Notes: generated by a model from the sequence alone, not told the origin. Numbered from the stretch's first letter, positions 42,848 through 52,874 are shown. The stretch is DNA of 64,000 nucleotides from an uncultured Lachnospiraceae bacterium (GCA_910577785.1 CAJTNT010000008.1:1-64000); one strand, 5' to 3'. Numbers and translations: made by a program.

Positions 42848-45800
42848 TACATTCGTTTCCTTCAGCTCCTCCAGGAATGCCTTGGCCATCCCATATAAGG
42901 CCTTGGTCTGCACCTGGTAAGATTCTGAACCCTGGTCTTTCGGAGACGGGGACTCCCTTGCAGGAATACCTGGCAGCTCCACCCGGCTGCTATGTATACA
43001 GTTTAGCTCCCATTGGCTGCCCTCGCCCTGCTCCAGACGGCCACGCAGGCTCTCTTCCCGGCTGCGCAGTTCCTCAATGGTCTGGCGGGAATCGGAAACG
43101 ATATAACCTTTCACCGAATCTGGCTGTACCTGGAAACTGGCTGCCACTTTCCCCAAGCTTGGGGATTCAAATAGGACATCCAGCCTGCCGCGTTCTTTTT
43201 TGCCGCGGACAATCTTCAGCTGGACATTGGTCAGCTCGTCTGCTACCAGCACGGGGATGGCATACGTCTCTTCTTTGGCGAGGCGGGTGCCTAATTCAAT
43301 CTGCTGGTGGAGAATTTTCATTTCCCGAAGATCCATATTGCGGATATCCGGGGACTCAATCATGGTCTTCATGACGTTCTCTGCAACCTCAGCCAGCTTC
43401 TCCTGCGCCTCTGCCATTTCCTCGGGGGTTTTGACTGCCTCGGCAAAGTCTTCTAAGAGCGCTTCCTTTACCTCCTCCAAGTCAATCTCCTGGCCCAGGC
43501 TCTCATGGGAGAAAAGGGACTTAAACACATTGCGGCCTTCCAGGATACGCGTAGCCGCCATAATATTGTACGCCGTCAAAGGCATGTCATGGCCGTTCAG
43601 CATCTGCAGAACCTGTGCCTCTGCCTCCTTGGCCCTTGAGAATTCCTGCAGCTGCTGCCGATAGTAGGATTCCTCTGTGGCTGGGTCTGGCTGAGTCTGG
43701 CGCAGCTGCCAGAGCAGTTCCTCCGGGGTCATCTGCGATACGTCGCCCGCGGCCTGCGCCTGCTGGATTCCCTCTGGGGTCACCATCGCAAATGCCCCCT
43801 TTGCGCAGTCCGTTTGGTAAGCGGACTCAATTTGCTGGGAAATGCTTAGATCCGAGACAGAAACCTCCTCTGCCTCGCCAAAGCTGTCATCCACAGAGAC
43901 ATTGATGCCTGCCGCACGGTTTGTCCTTACGGCTGACAGCAGGTTCTTAACCGTCAGGTCTGCGCCCTGATGGACAAGCGCGCCTATCACCGCGCCGTCC
44001 GTCTTGTCTATCTGGCGCAGCAATCGGTAAATGCCAATGTAGCTGTCACGCTCCTGGGGCGTGATCTCCTGGCGCTGTTCTAATTTGTACAGGAACTTGC
44101 TGAACTTCTCTCCGTTTTCCCCATCTATACGGGATTTGATTTCCTCCGCCTTGGCATTGAGCTGGTCGACGCTCATTTCCAAAGGATTCGTCCCCTCGCG
44201 GATCATTTCCATCACGACTGCCGGGGACAAGTTCTGGAATAAGTTCTGTACCTTCTGGTCAGCCGCTTTCATCTGGGCAATGGAGGATTCTGTAATCTCT
44301 ATCTGATTATATGCTAAAATGCGGACAGCCCGCTGGTTCGGCTCGCTGGCTTCAAGACCCAAATCTTCGAGGATAAGATCCACATTCCGGAAAGCCTTCT
44401 GGATGGAATCCCCAAGATCCGCCCGCGGCTCCGTCTTCAGCGTCTCGTAAGCCTCGCCCGCGCGTTCCAGCTCCGCCTGCCTGGACATTCCTACCGCATG
44501 AACCTTTTCTAAGGGATCTGACTGCGGGCTGATTTTATTGAGGATATCGGCAGGCGCTGTCTTCAGTTCCTGCGTTTTGCGGATAGCGCCAGCAAAAAGA
44601 TCCGTATTTTCCTCTGTGGCCTCTATCCCATTCTGGGAAAGGAGGCTGCTGTAATAGTCGTCTTCCAACGCCTTTAACTGCGCCACGATTTCTTCCAGAG
44701 GCTTGGTCTCTATGGAAATGCCACGCTTAAGCAAAGCATAATTCGCCTGCACCGTCATCATAAGCCTGGCTTCCTCCAGCTGGCGTTTGGCGGCAATAAA
44801 GCGGATATCCTGGCTGGCCTCTACAGGCGCCGTTACGCCTGCCGCAGAGACAGCTGCCTGGCAACTGCCTGTCTCCAGGCTCTCAATCGTCAAGGGCAGG
44901 CCTTTTTCTATCACGCTCCATACCTCAGCATCGGTTGCCTGGGCAACTGTCTCCATTGCCCGTTCTGCCCGGTCAGCAAGGCTGTATCCCTCTAAGATAA
45001 CAGCATCCGCAGGCCGCCCGCCTTCGGCGATGGCCTCTGTCATGGCCTCCATCACCTGCTCCTCGGCAGGGGGAAGCTGCATCGAATGCAAATCCATGGC
45101 GTATTTTAAATTTTCTGCCGTAATTGGCACCTGATGGTCTAACATCCACTGGCTATAGGCCATCACCGTCTCATCCGCCGCCAAGCCAGCCTGGGCAGCC
45201 ACCTGCCCTACCTGGGACTTCAGGCTATCATCCATAGGCACTGCAGGCGGGACGGCATAAGGGGCGCCGCAAACGCTGTACTGTGCCTTATAGAGGTTTT
45301 CGATGGTAGGCGGCAGTTCATTTTCTACCATATACTTTACCATCTCTGGGCTGCTGGCCGTCAGGGAAGACGCCCACGCAAGGGTTTCCTGGCAACCGGA
45401 GAGATTCTCCTCTGTTACTGGCAGGTCTGCCTTTTGGATGGCGGATTCCAGCTGATTTGCCAGGGCAGCGCTGCCCGTCATCTCTTCCAGCTGCTGGCTG
45501 CTCAATGCATCGCCAAAAACACTGATATCGGCGCCCGCCTGCGCAAGTTCCATCTTAATCTTATCCATTTCCGTAACGATGGCGCCTGCCTCCGTGCTGC
45601 CCAAGGAAAAGCCATCCTCCTCCATCAGGCTGCAGTCCTTTTCCGAAGCGGTATTGCAGACAACCTCCATTTGCTCCCGGAATTGCTGCAGTTCTTGCTG
45701 CTGGGCTGCCTGCTGAATTTTCTCTATCTGCGATTCTTCGCGGAAAAAAGGCGCGTCTACCTTTGTCTGCTGCACGGAAACTGCCTGAGCGGACTTCACT

Positions 45801-45919
45801 TCTTCTGCCTGACCAACAGCCGCCTCCTGCACGCCAACGCTTACATCCCCTTTGGCCTCTATCGTGCTGCCAGCCTGGGTAATCTCCCTTATCTTCGTAT
45901 CATCAACTCTTATGTTCAT
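42845..45919 (-). CDS. Large DUF6240-type flagellar-locus protein
   Basis: The product has 1024 residues with no signal peptide or membrane segment. The N-terminal 110 residues are Gln/Val/Glu-rich and probably disordered. The middle is a series of helical modules with recurring phrases such as MDLHSMQLPPAEEQVM, PLTIESLE and QMTPEELLWQLRQTQPD. The last 170 residues include VQLKIVRGKKERGRLDVLFE, then SPSLGKVAASFQ and a helix, resembling the FliK hook-length-control C-terminus. DUF6240 genes often lie beside flagellin in Lachnospiraceae. A hook-length or export-switch role is inferred from this. Confidence 0.65.
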   Translation of the reverse strand: MNIRVDDTKIREITQAGSTIEAKGDVSVGVQEAAVGQAEEVKSAQAVSVQQTKVDAPFFREESQIEKIQQAAQQQELQQFREQMEVVCNTASEKDCSLMEEDGFSLGSTEAGAIVTEMDKIKMELAQAGADISVFGDALSSQQLEEMTGSAALANQLESAIQKADLPVTEENLSGCQETLAWASSLTASSPEMVKYMVENELPPTIENLYKAQYSVCGAPYAVPPAVPMDDSLKSQVGQVAAQAGLAADETVMAYSQWMLDHQVPITAENLKYAMDLHSMQLPPAEEQVMEAMTEAIAEGGRPADAVILEGYSLADRAERAMETVAQATDAEVWSVIEKGLPLTIESLETGSCQAAVSAAGVTAPVEASQDIRFIAAKRQLEEARLMMTVQANYALLKRGISIETKPLEEIVAQLKALEDDYYSSLLSQNGIEATEENTDLFAGAIRKTQELKTAPADILNKISPQSDPLEKVHAVGMSRQAELERAGEAYETLKTEPRADLGDSIQKAFRNVDLILEDLGLEASEPNQRAVRILAYNQIEITESSIAQMKAADQKVQNLFQNLSPAVVMEMIREGTNPLEMSVDQLNAKAEEIKSRIDGENGEKFSKFLYKLEQRQEITPQERDSYIGIYRLLRQIDKTDGAVIGALVHQGADLTVKNLLSAVRTNRAAGINVSVDDSFGEAEEVSVSDLSISQQIESAYQTDCAKGAFAMVTPEGIQQAQAAGDVSQMTPEELLWQLRQTQPDPATEESYYRQQLQEFSRAKEAEAQVLQMLNGHDMPLTAYNIMAATRILEGRNVFKSLFSHESLGQEIDLEEVKEALLEDFAEAVKTPEEMAEAQEKLAEVAENVMKTMIESPDIRNMDLREMKILHQQIELGTRLAKEETYAIPVLVADELTNVQLKIVRGKKERGRLDVLFESPSLGKVAASFQVQPDSVKGYIVSDSRQTIEELRSREESLRGRLEQGEGSQWELNCIHSSRVELPGIPARESPSPKDQGSESYQVQTKALYGMAKAFLEELKETNV

Positions 45920-46012
45920 ATGCTATGCCTCATTATTCTTTACCATGGTTTTCCGATATTTAGTATTTCGGTAACTCCCCACAAAAACTTTATGGCCATT
46001 CCTCATTCGTTC

Positions 46013-48538
46013 CTATTCCATATACCCTAAAAATACATTTCCTGCTGCCGCAAACAGCGCATGGCTGTCCTGCAGCCCCATACGCCGGGTACTATTGGCA
46101 GCCGGATCATAAAGGATGGTATTGTGTTCGTCATAGCCCACAATCAGCATCGCCTCCTGATCCACCATCGCCAATACCGGCGTGCCTAGGCTTACAAAAT
46201 ACAGTACCTGCTCTACCGTACAGCCCGTCAGATCCATTACCTTCTGGGCGGAAAAAGTCTCCTCCAGGATCTGCCTTGGCGTTTCTCCCTGTGCCAACAG
46301 GCCTTGCACATCCAGGCTGATGCCCTTGGCATTTAAGAGGTAGGAAAGGCAGCGCACCAGAGAATCCTCCCCCAACTCTGCCGTATCCAGTGATTCTGCG
46401 CCAATGGCTGGCTGATTGCCCTTGCGCCCTCTGGACCAAATGCATTTCTGCCCCTGTCCGATCGCCACGCCCCTGTTTTCATCCGCGCTGGCAATTGCTT
46501 CTGTAATCGAAGGTGTGGACAATACAATCTTTCCTGCACTGTAAACGTAATAACTTCCCTCTGCCTCCCCTGCTTCCAGCTCAACCGTACACGGCTTATC
46601 CTGCACGACCTCCCTCGGCACTAACACCCGGGATTTCCTGTTATCCTCCTCGCCGCCTCCGTCAAAGGCAAGCTGCACCTGTTTTTGCTTTTGCGCGGTC
46701 TGAATGGATTCTACGGTCACTGCCTGCGCTTCCAACTGCTGGCTCTTGATGGTATCCTGGTCAGCAGCCTGATAATTGCCTGCCACTTTTACCTCACGGT
46801 TGAGGAAAATGGCATCCCTGTCCACATAAGCCTTTGTCACATAATAGCCATCTTTCTGGTATTCCTTTACCACATTTGCATCTTTGTCCTGGATAATAAC
46901 TTTATACATGGGAAACCTGTCATTCCCTGCCGCATCCTTGTCCACATCCTCTGCCCGGGCGGCTCCATAGACAAAATCACTTTCCACAAATCCAATCGGC
47001 TTTAGATATTCTGCCTTTCCCCCTTCGATCAAACGTTCTTTTTCCCCTTCCAGATCCATGGCCTTCAAAGTGTTGGCCTTCCCATCCTGTGCGCCGTCCT
47101 GCCATGCCAGAAACCGGCCTTCTTCAGATACAGCATAGCTGTCCGGGCGCAAGCCCTCCACCAGTTTCCTGACTTCCCCGGATTCCAACGCAATGCCATA
47201 GACCTCATTTCCCGCCAGCAGGTAAAAAGTCTGCTGGCTGCTGAGATAAAACAAGTTTCCCCAGTCTGCTTTCAGCATCTGATAAGATTTATCGGAAGGG
47301 ATGAACAGCGCCTCCTCAATGGCATTTCCTGTATGGTCATAATGGAACACGCTGATCCCCGTCTGCCCCTCGTGGCTGCCCCGGTTCATATAGCCATATA
47401 CGGCGAAATCAATGTCCCCCTTTTCATCCACCTTCATCACCTCAATCTGGTGGCTGTCATTGTTGTCCCGGGCAGAAATCCCTTCCTGGCTGCGAAAGCT
47501 AAAAATCCTTGAAAAACGCCGGCTGCCCTTATGGTAGCCCCAAAGCTCCCCTTCCTGCACAAATGCCAAGGTCTCTCCCTTTTCATCGGTCTTATATTCC
47601 ACCTCATCCGAACGGATGCCCAGCGTCAGCCCTTCCTTGCCGACCAACGCATTCTCTCCCCGGAAAATCTGGTTCATTGTCCTTTCATAATTGAGCAGGT
47701 ACATCCTGCTATTCTCACTGTTGTAACGGAGACGGTAATATTCCTCTACATTATAGTATTCTACCTCACCGTTCTCCCCTGCCGCAGTCAGCACATATTT
47801 CAGCACAATCGAATTAAAATAGCTGCCCATTTCCTTAATAGAAGGCACGGGAATTTCCAAACGCTCTCCCTTAAAGTCCGCCCAGCACACCTGCTTCAGG
47901 CTGGAGTGGATCGTCACCTTCTGCAGCGTGCTGTTATCCTCCAGGCCGTCCGGTTCCAGATAAGTGGCAAGGCTGTCCGCCTGCGCCTCCTGAAACGTCT
48001 GCTCGTGAAAATCCAGGGCAAAATCCAGGGACTCCTTCATATAACAATCTTCCATCCAGCAGACCCTCGTGTAATAATTGATCGGCTCCTCATTACAGAC
48101 AAGCGTAAGCATCAGCATATATTCCTGGTTCTTCTCCAGGATATTCTGAAATCGCAGCGTAAAGGCAAGCTCGCCATTTTCCGCCGAAACGTCCGCCACC
48201 TCCCCATCCTCAATCAGCCGCCCTTCCTCCAAAGTCCGCACCTTATAGGATACGTTTCCGACCGCATTATCATAAGCTTTCACTGCCACCGGCAGCGACA
48301 GATCCTCCGACAGCGGCGTAATCGTGTCCCGCATCGTACGAATGTCCATTTCCCCCCGGTAGCCATACAGTTCATTTACCTGTATGCCCTCTGGCTTCAT
48401 ATAGACCAGCGGCAAGGTCGCTGGCATCATTTCTGAGGTTACATCCATGCTGCTTGGCCGTGTAATCCCCATCATTACCAGCACCGTCACTCCCATAACA
48501 CAAATTAATACGATTGCCTTGATGAAACCTTTACGCAT
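46013..48538 (-). CDS. Membrane-anchored propeller protein with papain-like C-terminus
   Basis: The product has 841 residues from ATG 48538, which overlaps the end of the methyltransferase gene (AAAGGAAG upstream). Residues 6-25 are one membrane anchor, the rest outside. Residues about 30-250 form a beta-rich region. About 300-560 look like a beta-propeller (GETLAFVQEGELWGYHKGSR; EEGRFLAWQDG). The end (690-841) resembles a C39-type papain-like domain: EDSLVRCLSYLL, TPVLAMVDQEAMLIVGYDEH and ILYDPAANST. The expected His before the GYD motif is replaced by Met-Leu, so it may be inactive. Family not recognised with certainty. Confidence 0.6.
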   Translation of the reverse strand: MRKGFIKAIVLICVMGVTVLVMMGITRPSSMDVTSEMMPATLPLVYMKPEGIQVNELYGYRGEMDIRTMRDTITPLSEDLSLPVAVKAYDNAVGNVSYKVRTLEEGRLIEDGEVADVSAENGELAFTLRFQNILEKNQEYMLMLTLVCNEEPINYYTRVCWMEDCYMKESLDFALDFHEQTFQEAQADSLATYLEPDGLEDNSTLQKVTIHSSLKQVCWADFKGERLEIPVPSIKEMGSYFNSIVLKYVLTAAGENGEVEYYNVEEYYRLRYNSENSRMYLLNYERTMNQIFRGENALVGKEGLTLGIRSDEVEYKTDEKGETLAFVQEGELWGYHKGSRRFSRIFSFRSQEGISARDNNDSHQIEVMKVDEKGDIDFAVYGYMNRGSHEGQTGISVFHYDHTGNAIEEALFIPSDKSYQMLKADWGNLFYLSSQQTFYLLAGNEVYGIALESGEVRKLVEGLRPDSYAVSEEGRFLAWQDGAQDGKANTLKAMDLEGEKERLIEGGKAEYLKPIGFVESDFVYGAARAEDVDKDAAGNDRFPMYKVIIQDKDANVVKEYQKDGYYVTKAYVDRDAIFLNREVKVAGNYQAADQDTIKSQQLEAQAVTVESIQTAQKQKQVQLAFDGGGEEDNRKSRVLVPREVVQDKPCTVELEAGEAEGSYYVYSAGKIVLSTPSITEAIASADENRGVAIGQGQKCIWSRGRKGNQPAIGAESLDTAELGEDSLVRCLSYLLNAKGISLDVQGLLAQGETPRQILEETFSAQKVMDLTGCTVEQVLYFVSLGTPVLAMVDQEAMLIVGYDEHNTILYDPAANSTRRMGLQDSHALFAAAGNVFLGYME

Positions 48539-49787
48539 TCTGCTTTTCTTCCTTTCTATCCTGCAGTACCGCCAGCATAGGGGACACATGCAGGAATTCC
48601 ATCACCCTGCGGTATCCCTCCCCTATGCCCTTATCCTCTTCTGCCGCCTGCTCCATTTCTGTCTCTTGCCGTCCTGTCTCTTCCCTCTTTTTTGCTGCCG
48701 GCTGCAGATTTTCTCCTTGCCGTTTTTCAGCCGCTCCCTTTTTCACAGCACGGATTAATATATTCTTGGGCGTATGCTCCATATCAATAAATTCCAGAAG
48801 CTGCACCTGATACCCCCTGCTCTCCAGGATCTGCCCCCGCAGCGCGTCTGTCACCAAGGCGGCCATCCGTTCCTTGATCAGCCCATAACGGAACAATGGC
48901 TCCAGCAGCGCATTTTCCATCTGCCCATTTAACTCATGCTGACAGCAGGGCACCGACAGAATTACCTTCGCGCCCCAGCGGATAGCCTTGTCCAAGGCAT
49001 AGTCAGTGGCTGTATCGCAGGCATGGAGCGTCACCACCATATCTACCCGCTCCACCTCCTGGAAATGGGCAATATCCCCCACATAGAAATCCAGGCCCTG
49101 ATAGCCATATTTCCCCGCCAGGCGGCTGCACTCCGCAATCACGTCCTCTTTCAAATCCAGTCCGATAATATGCACCTGGTATCCCTTCAATTTCTTCAGG
49201 TAATGGTACATGGCAAAGCTCAGGTATGATTTCCCGCATCCAAAGTCTACAATTGTCACTTCCCTGTCTTTGGGGAGCTGCGGGAGTACGTCCTCAATAA
49301 ATTCCAAAAAACGGTTGATCTGACGGAACTTATCATATTTGGCATGAATAATCTTCCCTTCCTGGGACTGCACCCCGAGATCTATCAGAAAACCTACCTT
49401 TTCCCCAGGATCCAGGATATACTTTTTCTTTCTATTATGGGATAAATCCACCTCCCCCATACATCCGCCCCCAGCTTTTTCCTTTACCGTAACCTTTCCC
49501 TTCTTGCTAATCAAAACCGTGGCTTGTCCCAGTTGGGAGAAAATATCCAGCTGGCGATATTCTTCTGCCCATCCCAGAACCGTGTGGATGGCTGTTTCCT
49601 TGGGGAAATTCTTATGGTATACCTTATTGCCCAGATATTCGCAGGCCTGAAATGCCAGCGCCTCTTTTAACAGCACCGGGCGAAGGCTGATTTTGGCAGC
49701 CTTCTTGCGGTCTCTGGGGTTGCTGATAATCATTTTCTTTAGATTCTCATTCAGATATTTTTCTAGAACTTCCTGCAATCTTTCCAT
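48531..49787 (-). CDS. Class I SAM-dependent methyltransferase
   Basis: The product has 418 residues from ATG 49787, with GAGAAAGG upstream. Residues about 170-330 hold the SAM fold: motif I VTIVDFGCGKSYLSFAMYHY, then HIIGLDLKEDVI and VDMVVTLHACDTATDYAL, and SVPCCQHELNGQ. This fits the Methyltransf_32 group, some of which modify RNA. An N-terminal domain (1-160) may bind the substrate. The last 60 residues are Glu/Gln/Lys-rich and disordered. It ends inside the start of the propeller gene, so the two are translationally coupled. Confidence 0.8.
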   Translation of the reverse strand: MERLQEVLEKYLNENLKKMIISNPRDRKKAAKISLRPVLLKEALAFQACEYLGNKVYHKNFPKETAIHTVLGWAEEYRQLDIFSQLGQATVLISKKGKVTVKEKAGGGCMGEVDLSHNRKKKYILDPGEKVGFLIDLGVQSQEGKIIHAKYDKFRQINRFLEFIEDVLPQLPKDREVTIVDFGCGKSYLSFAMYHYLKKLKGYQVHIIGLDLKEDVIAECSRLAGKYGYQGLDFYVGDIAHFQEVERVDMVVTLHACDTATDYALDKAIRWGAKVILSVPCCQHELNGQMENALLEPLFRYGLIKERMAALVTDALRGQILESRGYQVQLLEFIDMEHTPKNILIRAVKKGAAEKRQGENLQPAAKKREETGRQETEMEQAAEEDKGIGEGYRRVMEFLHVSPMLAVLQDRKEEKQNA

Positions 49788-50260
49788 AAGCGAAACCTTT
49801 CTCTATTTTGTGTATTGGGAAATAATATGTGATATTTTAGCAGCCGTTTCGTGTCTCTTTCATGCCTGCCTTGTATATGGAACCGCACGTCTAACATGCC
49901 TGTCTCGTATAGCGAACGGTACAGCTTTTTCCTGCCTCGTATAGCGACTCGTAAATCGGGTGGAAATGTATTTTTATTTTCCAGAACGATTCGCTATGGA
50001 AGGAGGAAGGCCACAGCAGAAACGCGCTCCCGCTCTGAGCGGGATGTAGCAGTACTAAGCCCGAAAACACCATGCCAGATACTGACATCCCTTTAAGGTT
50101 TCCTTATTCCTGCCTGCGCTTTGGCATATAAGGATCCCTTTGGATTTCCTTATGTGGCTCTCCTCTTTCCTCCGCTACGAAATAAAAATCTGCTGCTTCC
50201 CCCTTGCAAAAACGGGAATTTTCTAGCTTGTAAAATATTGTGGCTTATGCCCGCCAATAA
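49788..50260. other. Gene-free gap with short repeats
   Basis: CATGCCTGYCTYGTATAKMG-like blocks occur three times within 49860-49960 (CCTTGTATATGG, TCTCGTATAGCG, CCTCGTATAGCG). Bases 49986-50064 are repeat C on the minus strand (GGGAGCGCGTTTCTGCTGTG read leftwards). The 200 bases near 50100-50250 show no gene or clear structure. Confidence 0.45.
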
Positions 50261-50935
50261 CTACCACCAGCGGTGGCATCGTTTATGGCGGCATCTGCGC
50301 TGGTACATTTCATTATATAAGAGCACTTCTATCAAGTTCTGCAGGCCATTGCCTGGAGGCGGAGGCGGCATCCCTGGGCCTCCTGGCGGCCTTCCCGGGT
50401 TCCAGCCTGGACCTCCCGGCGGCCTTCCCGGGTTCCAGCCTGGGCCTCCCGGCGGCCTTCCCGGGTTCCAGCCTGGACCTCCTGGCGGTCTTCCTGGACC
50501 TCCTGGGCGCATTTGGGATACCAATGTACCCTCCAATGGGAGTTCCTCTGCCTGCATATCGCCTTCATACCGTTCCTCTTCATATTGTTCTGCCTCATAG
50601 GCTCCTGTCTCGTATTGCTCCGCCTCATACTGCCCCGCCTCATACTGCCCCGCTTCGTATTCCCCTGTATCATATGCCTCTCCTGTGAGATCCGTCTTTT
50701 GTATCGCCATGCTGTTATAAATCCTGTTTACAATCTGGTTCAGCATTACCTTATCTGGATATTCGTCGAACATCAGGCTTCCTTCATATTCCATCTTATC
50801 ACATTCATCTTCCACCATCGTCTGAATAGAGCGCACTTCCTTGGGATACATATCCTTCAGCTTCCGCATATCCCTCTCATACTCCAGCTCTTCCATATAC
50901 ACGCTCTGCATCGGATATGCCATATAAAAAGGCAT
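50261..50935 (-). CDS. Low-complexity protein with YE repeats and collagen-like Gly-Pro tail
   Basis: The product has about 224 residues from ATG 50935 (PFYMAYPMQ); ATG 50971 and 51091 are possible upstream. Residues 1-90 form an acidic domain with SVYMEELEYERDMRKLKDMY and ECDKMEYEGSLMFDEYPDKV, a pattern I associate with small Lachnospiraceae proteins of unknown role. Residues about 100-140 are GQYEAEQYE-type repeats. Then come PGGPGRPPGGPGWN repeats, encoded by a 33-base tandem unit at 50380-50510, and a His/Arg/Cys end (RRCRHKRCHRWW). Spore-coat or surface association is possible but unproved. Confidence 0.65.
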   Translation of the reverse strand: MPFYMAYPMQSVYMEELEYERDMRKLKDMYPKEVRSIQTMVEDECDKMEYEGSLMFDEYPDKVMLNQIVNRIYNSMAIQKTDLTGEAYDTGEYEAGQYEAGQYEAEQYETGAYEAEQYEEERYEGDMQAEELPLEGTLVSQMRPGGPGRPPGGPGWNPGRPPGGPGWNPGRPPGGPGWNPGRPPGGPGMPPPPPGNGLQNLIEVLLYNEMYQRRCRHKRCHRWW

Positions 50936-51185
50936 TTTGGATACGTTCCCGTCTGCAATCCCGTAGAACATCCTCTGTTTATAGTCCACAGCTTTTCTCC
51001 CAATTTCCTGTTTTCTACTATTGTATGCCTCTTCTCCATTTCTGCTACAATGCCACACACACCGCTGCCAAATGCCCACATACCCCTGCATCTTATTCGC
51101 CTGTTATCCGCCTAACCTTCCTCCAATTTCCACCAGTATAACACACCCCCTCCCATTTTGCCACTGCCCTGTTTAAAAAAGATAG

Positions 51186-51245
51186 CATAACAATTCAGGG
51201 CGATATTCAGAGTTTTGCCGCGCAAAAATCATCACCTCTCCCCCT
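51186..51245 (-). repeat. Dispersed repeat B, second half, inverted copy
   Basis: Read on the minus strand it has TTTTTGCGCGGCAAAACTCT, then CCCTGAATTGTTA, closely matching 21337-21375. It lies in the 50936-51386 gap, whose remaining parts are the 5' region of the collagen-like gene and the promoter at 51311. Confidence 0.6.
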
Positions 51246-51310
51246 CTCAACAAATTTATACAAATTTTATAATTTTTAAGAAAATTTCCATAGGATTTTG
51301 TCTATAACAC

Positions 51311-51319
51311 TGGTATAAT
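51311..51319 (+). promoter_or_regulatory. Extended -10 promoter of the OmpR/HAMP two-component operon
   Basis: TGGTATAAT at 51311-51319 has the TGn extension of a strong -10; the -35 region is poor. Start of transcription would be near 51326, 60 bases before the kinase gene. Confidence 0.55.
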
Positions 51320-51386
51320 ACTATTGTTCCTACTAGAATCCTATAAAAATAGCTCTTAACGAACTGATTTTTGGAGAAGGACTCCT

Positions 51387-52874
51387 ATGAAATTACGAAC
51401 CAGACTAATAATTTCGTTCTGTATCATTATATTCGTCCCCGTGCTGCTGGCAGTCGCTACCATGTGGGGCTTTGGCCGCTACCAGATGCGGACGCTCCGC
51501 CATATTTACAATATGGATGGAAACGCATATGATTACTTTGTCAATTCCTTTAAGGTACTCAGCCAATTCACCAAGGATACGTATGAATCCTTGCAGCAGG
51601 TAGCCAAGGATACCCCAGATAAGCTGTCCGATCCCTCATACTTAGATCAGGTCAACCAGGATTTATCCACCAAGTATTCCTACCTGATTGTCCGTAAGGA
51701 TCAGGCGCTTATCTACACAGGCTTTGGAAATGGCCCCGCCCTGGAAGATCTGCTCCCAGAATACGATGGCGAGGCTTCCCCTAACCCGGAATCTGTCTCT
51801 TATCTGGACGGCGAGGAACAGTCCCTGGTGCGGCAAATTGACTTCCATTTCAGCGATGGCCAGGAAGGAAGCCTGTTTATTGTCACTGCCATGGAACAGA
51901 TTCTTCCTGAAGTAAAAGGCATCTTAATAGATTTGCTGATTTCTGTCGTGCTGATTTTGGTCTTTACCGCCGGCATGCTGACCATCTGGATTTACCAGGG
52001 AATTATCAACCCCATCCGCAAACTGAAGTCTGCTGCCCAGAACATCAAGGACGGCAACCTGGATTTCCATATGGAACCCTCCAAACAGGACGAAATCGGG
52101 GAATTGTGCCAGGCCTTTGAGGAGATGCGTTTCCGCCTGAAGGAATCCGCGGAAGAGAAGGTTTCCGGCGAAAAGGAGAATAAGATACTCATCCGCAATA
52201 TTTCCCATGACTTAAAGACCCCCATCACCGCTATCAAGGGCTATGTGGAGGGCATCATGGACGGCGTGGCCGACACGCCGGAGAAGCAGGACAAATATAT
52301 CCGCACCATTTACAATAAGGCCAATGAGATGGATAAGCTGATTGACGAGCTGACCCTCTACTCTAACATCGACACCAACCGCATCCCCTACAACTTTAAC
52401 CGTATCAATGTAGCGGATTACTTTGACGACTGTGTGGATGAAGTAGGCCTGGACTTAGAATCCAAAAATATCAAACTAACCTATATTGATTATGCAGACA
52501 AGGATGTCCTAATCATCGCAGACCCGGAACAGCTCCGTCGGGTCATCCACAATATCATTGGCAACTCCATCAAATACCTGGATAAACAGCAAGGATTTAT
52601 CAGCATCCGCATCCGGGACGTGGGGGATTTTATCCAAGTGGAAATTGAAGATAATGGGAAGGGCATTGCTGCAAAAGACTTGCCCTATATTTTTGACCGC
52701 TTTTACCGCACGGACGAGTCCCGCAATTCCTCCACTGGGGGCAGCGGCATCGGCCTCTCCATCGTCAAGAAGATTATTGAAGACCACGGCGGCAAAATCT
52801 GGGCAAACAGCAAAGAAGGAACCGGTACAATTATGTATTTCGTAATCCGCAAATATCAGGAGGTAGCAAATTGA
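51387..52874 (+). CDS. HAMP sensor histidine kinase
   Basis: The product has 495 residues from ATG 51387, with GGAGAAGGA upstream. Membrane segments lie near 7-27 and 180-203, flanking an outside sensor domain of about 150 residues. HAMP spans 203-255. The phosphorylated His is H274 in ISHDLKTPITAIKGY. The ATP lid region has IGNSIKYLDKQ, EDNGKGI, FDRFYR and GGSGIGLSIVKKII. The signal is unknown. Its stop overlaps the TTG start of the response regulator, so the pair are coupled. Confidence 0.95.
   Translation: MKLRTRLIISFCIIIFVPVLLAVATMWGFGRYQMRTLRHIYNMDGNAYDYFVNSFKVLSQFTKDTYESLQQVAKDTPDKLSDPSYLDQVNQDLSTKYSYLIVRKDQALIYTGFGNGPALEDLLPEYDGEASPNPESVSYLDGEEQSLVRQIDFHFSDGQEGSLFIVTAMEQILPEVKGILIDLLISVVLILVFTAGMLTIWIYQGIINPIRKLKSAAQNIKDGNLDFHMEPSKQDEIGELCQAFEEMRFRLKESAEEKVSGEKENKILIRNISHDLKTPITAIKGYVEGIMDGVADTPEKQDKYIRTIYNKANEMDKLIDELTLYSNIDTNRIPYNFNRINVADYFDDCVDEVGLDLESKNIKLTYIDYADKDVLIIADPEQLRRVIHNIIGNSIKYLDKQQGFISIRIRDVGDFIQVEIEDNGKGIAAKDLPYIFDRFYRTDESRNSSTGGSGIGLSIVKKIIEDHGGKIWANSKEGTGTIMYFVIRKYQEVAN

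Noticed and set aside
50380..50510. Possible CRISPR-like array of 33-base repeats
   Set aside because: The units are directly abutting with no spacers and translate to collagen-like PGG repeats.
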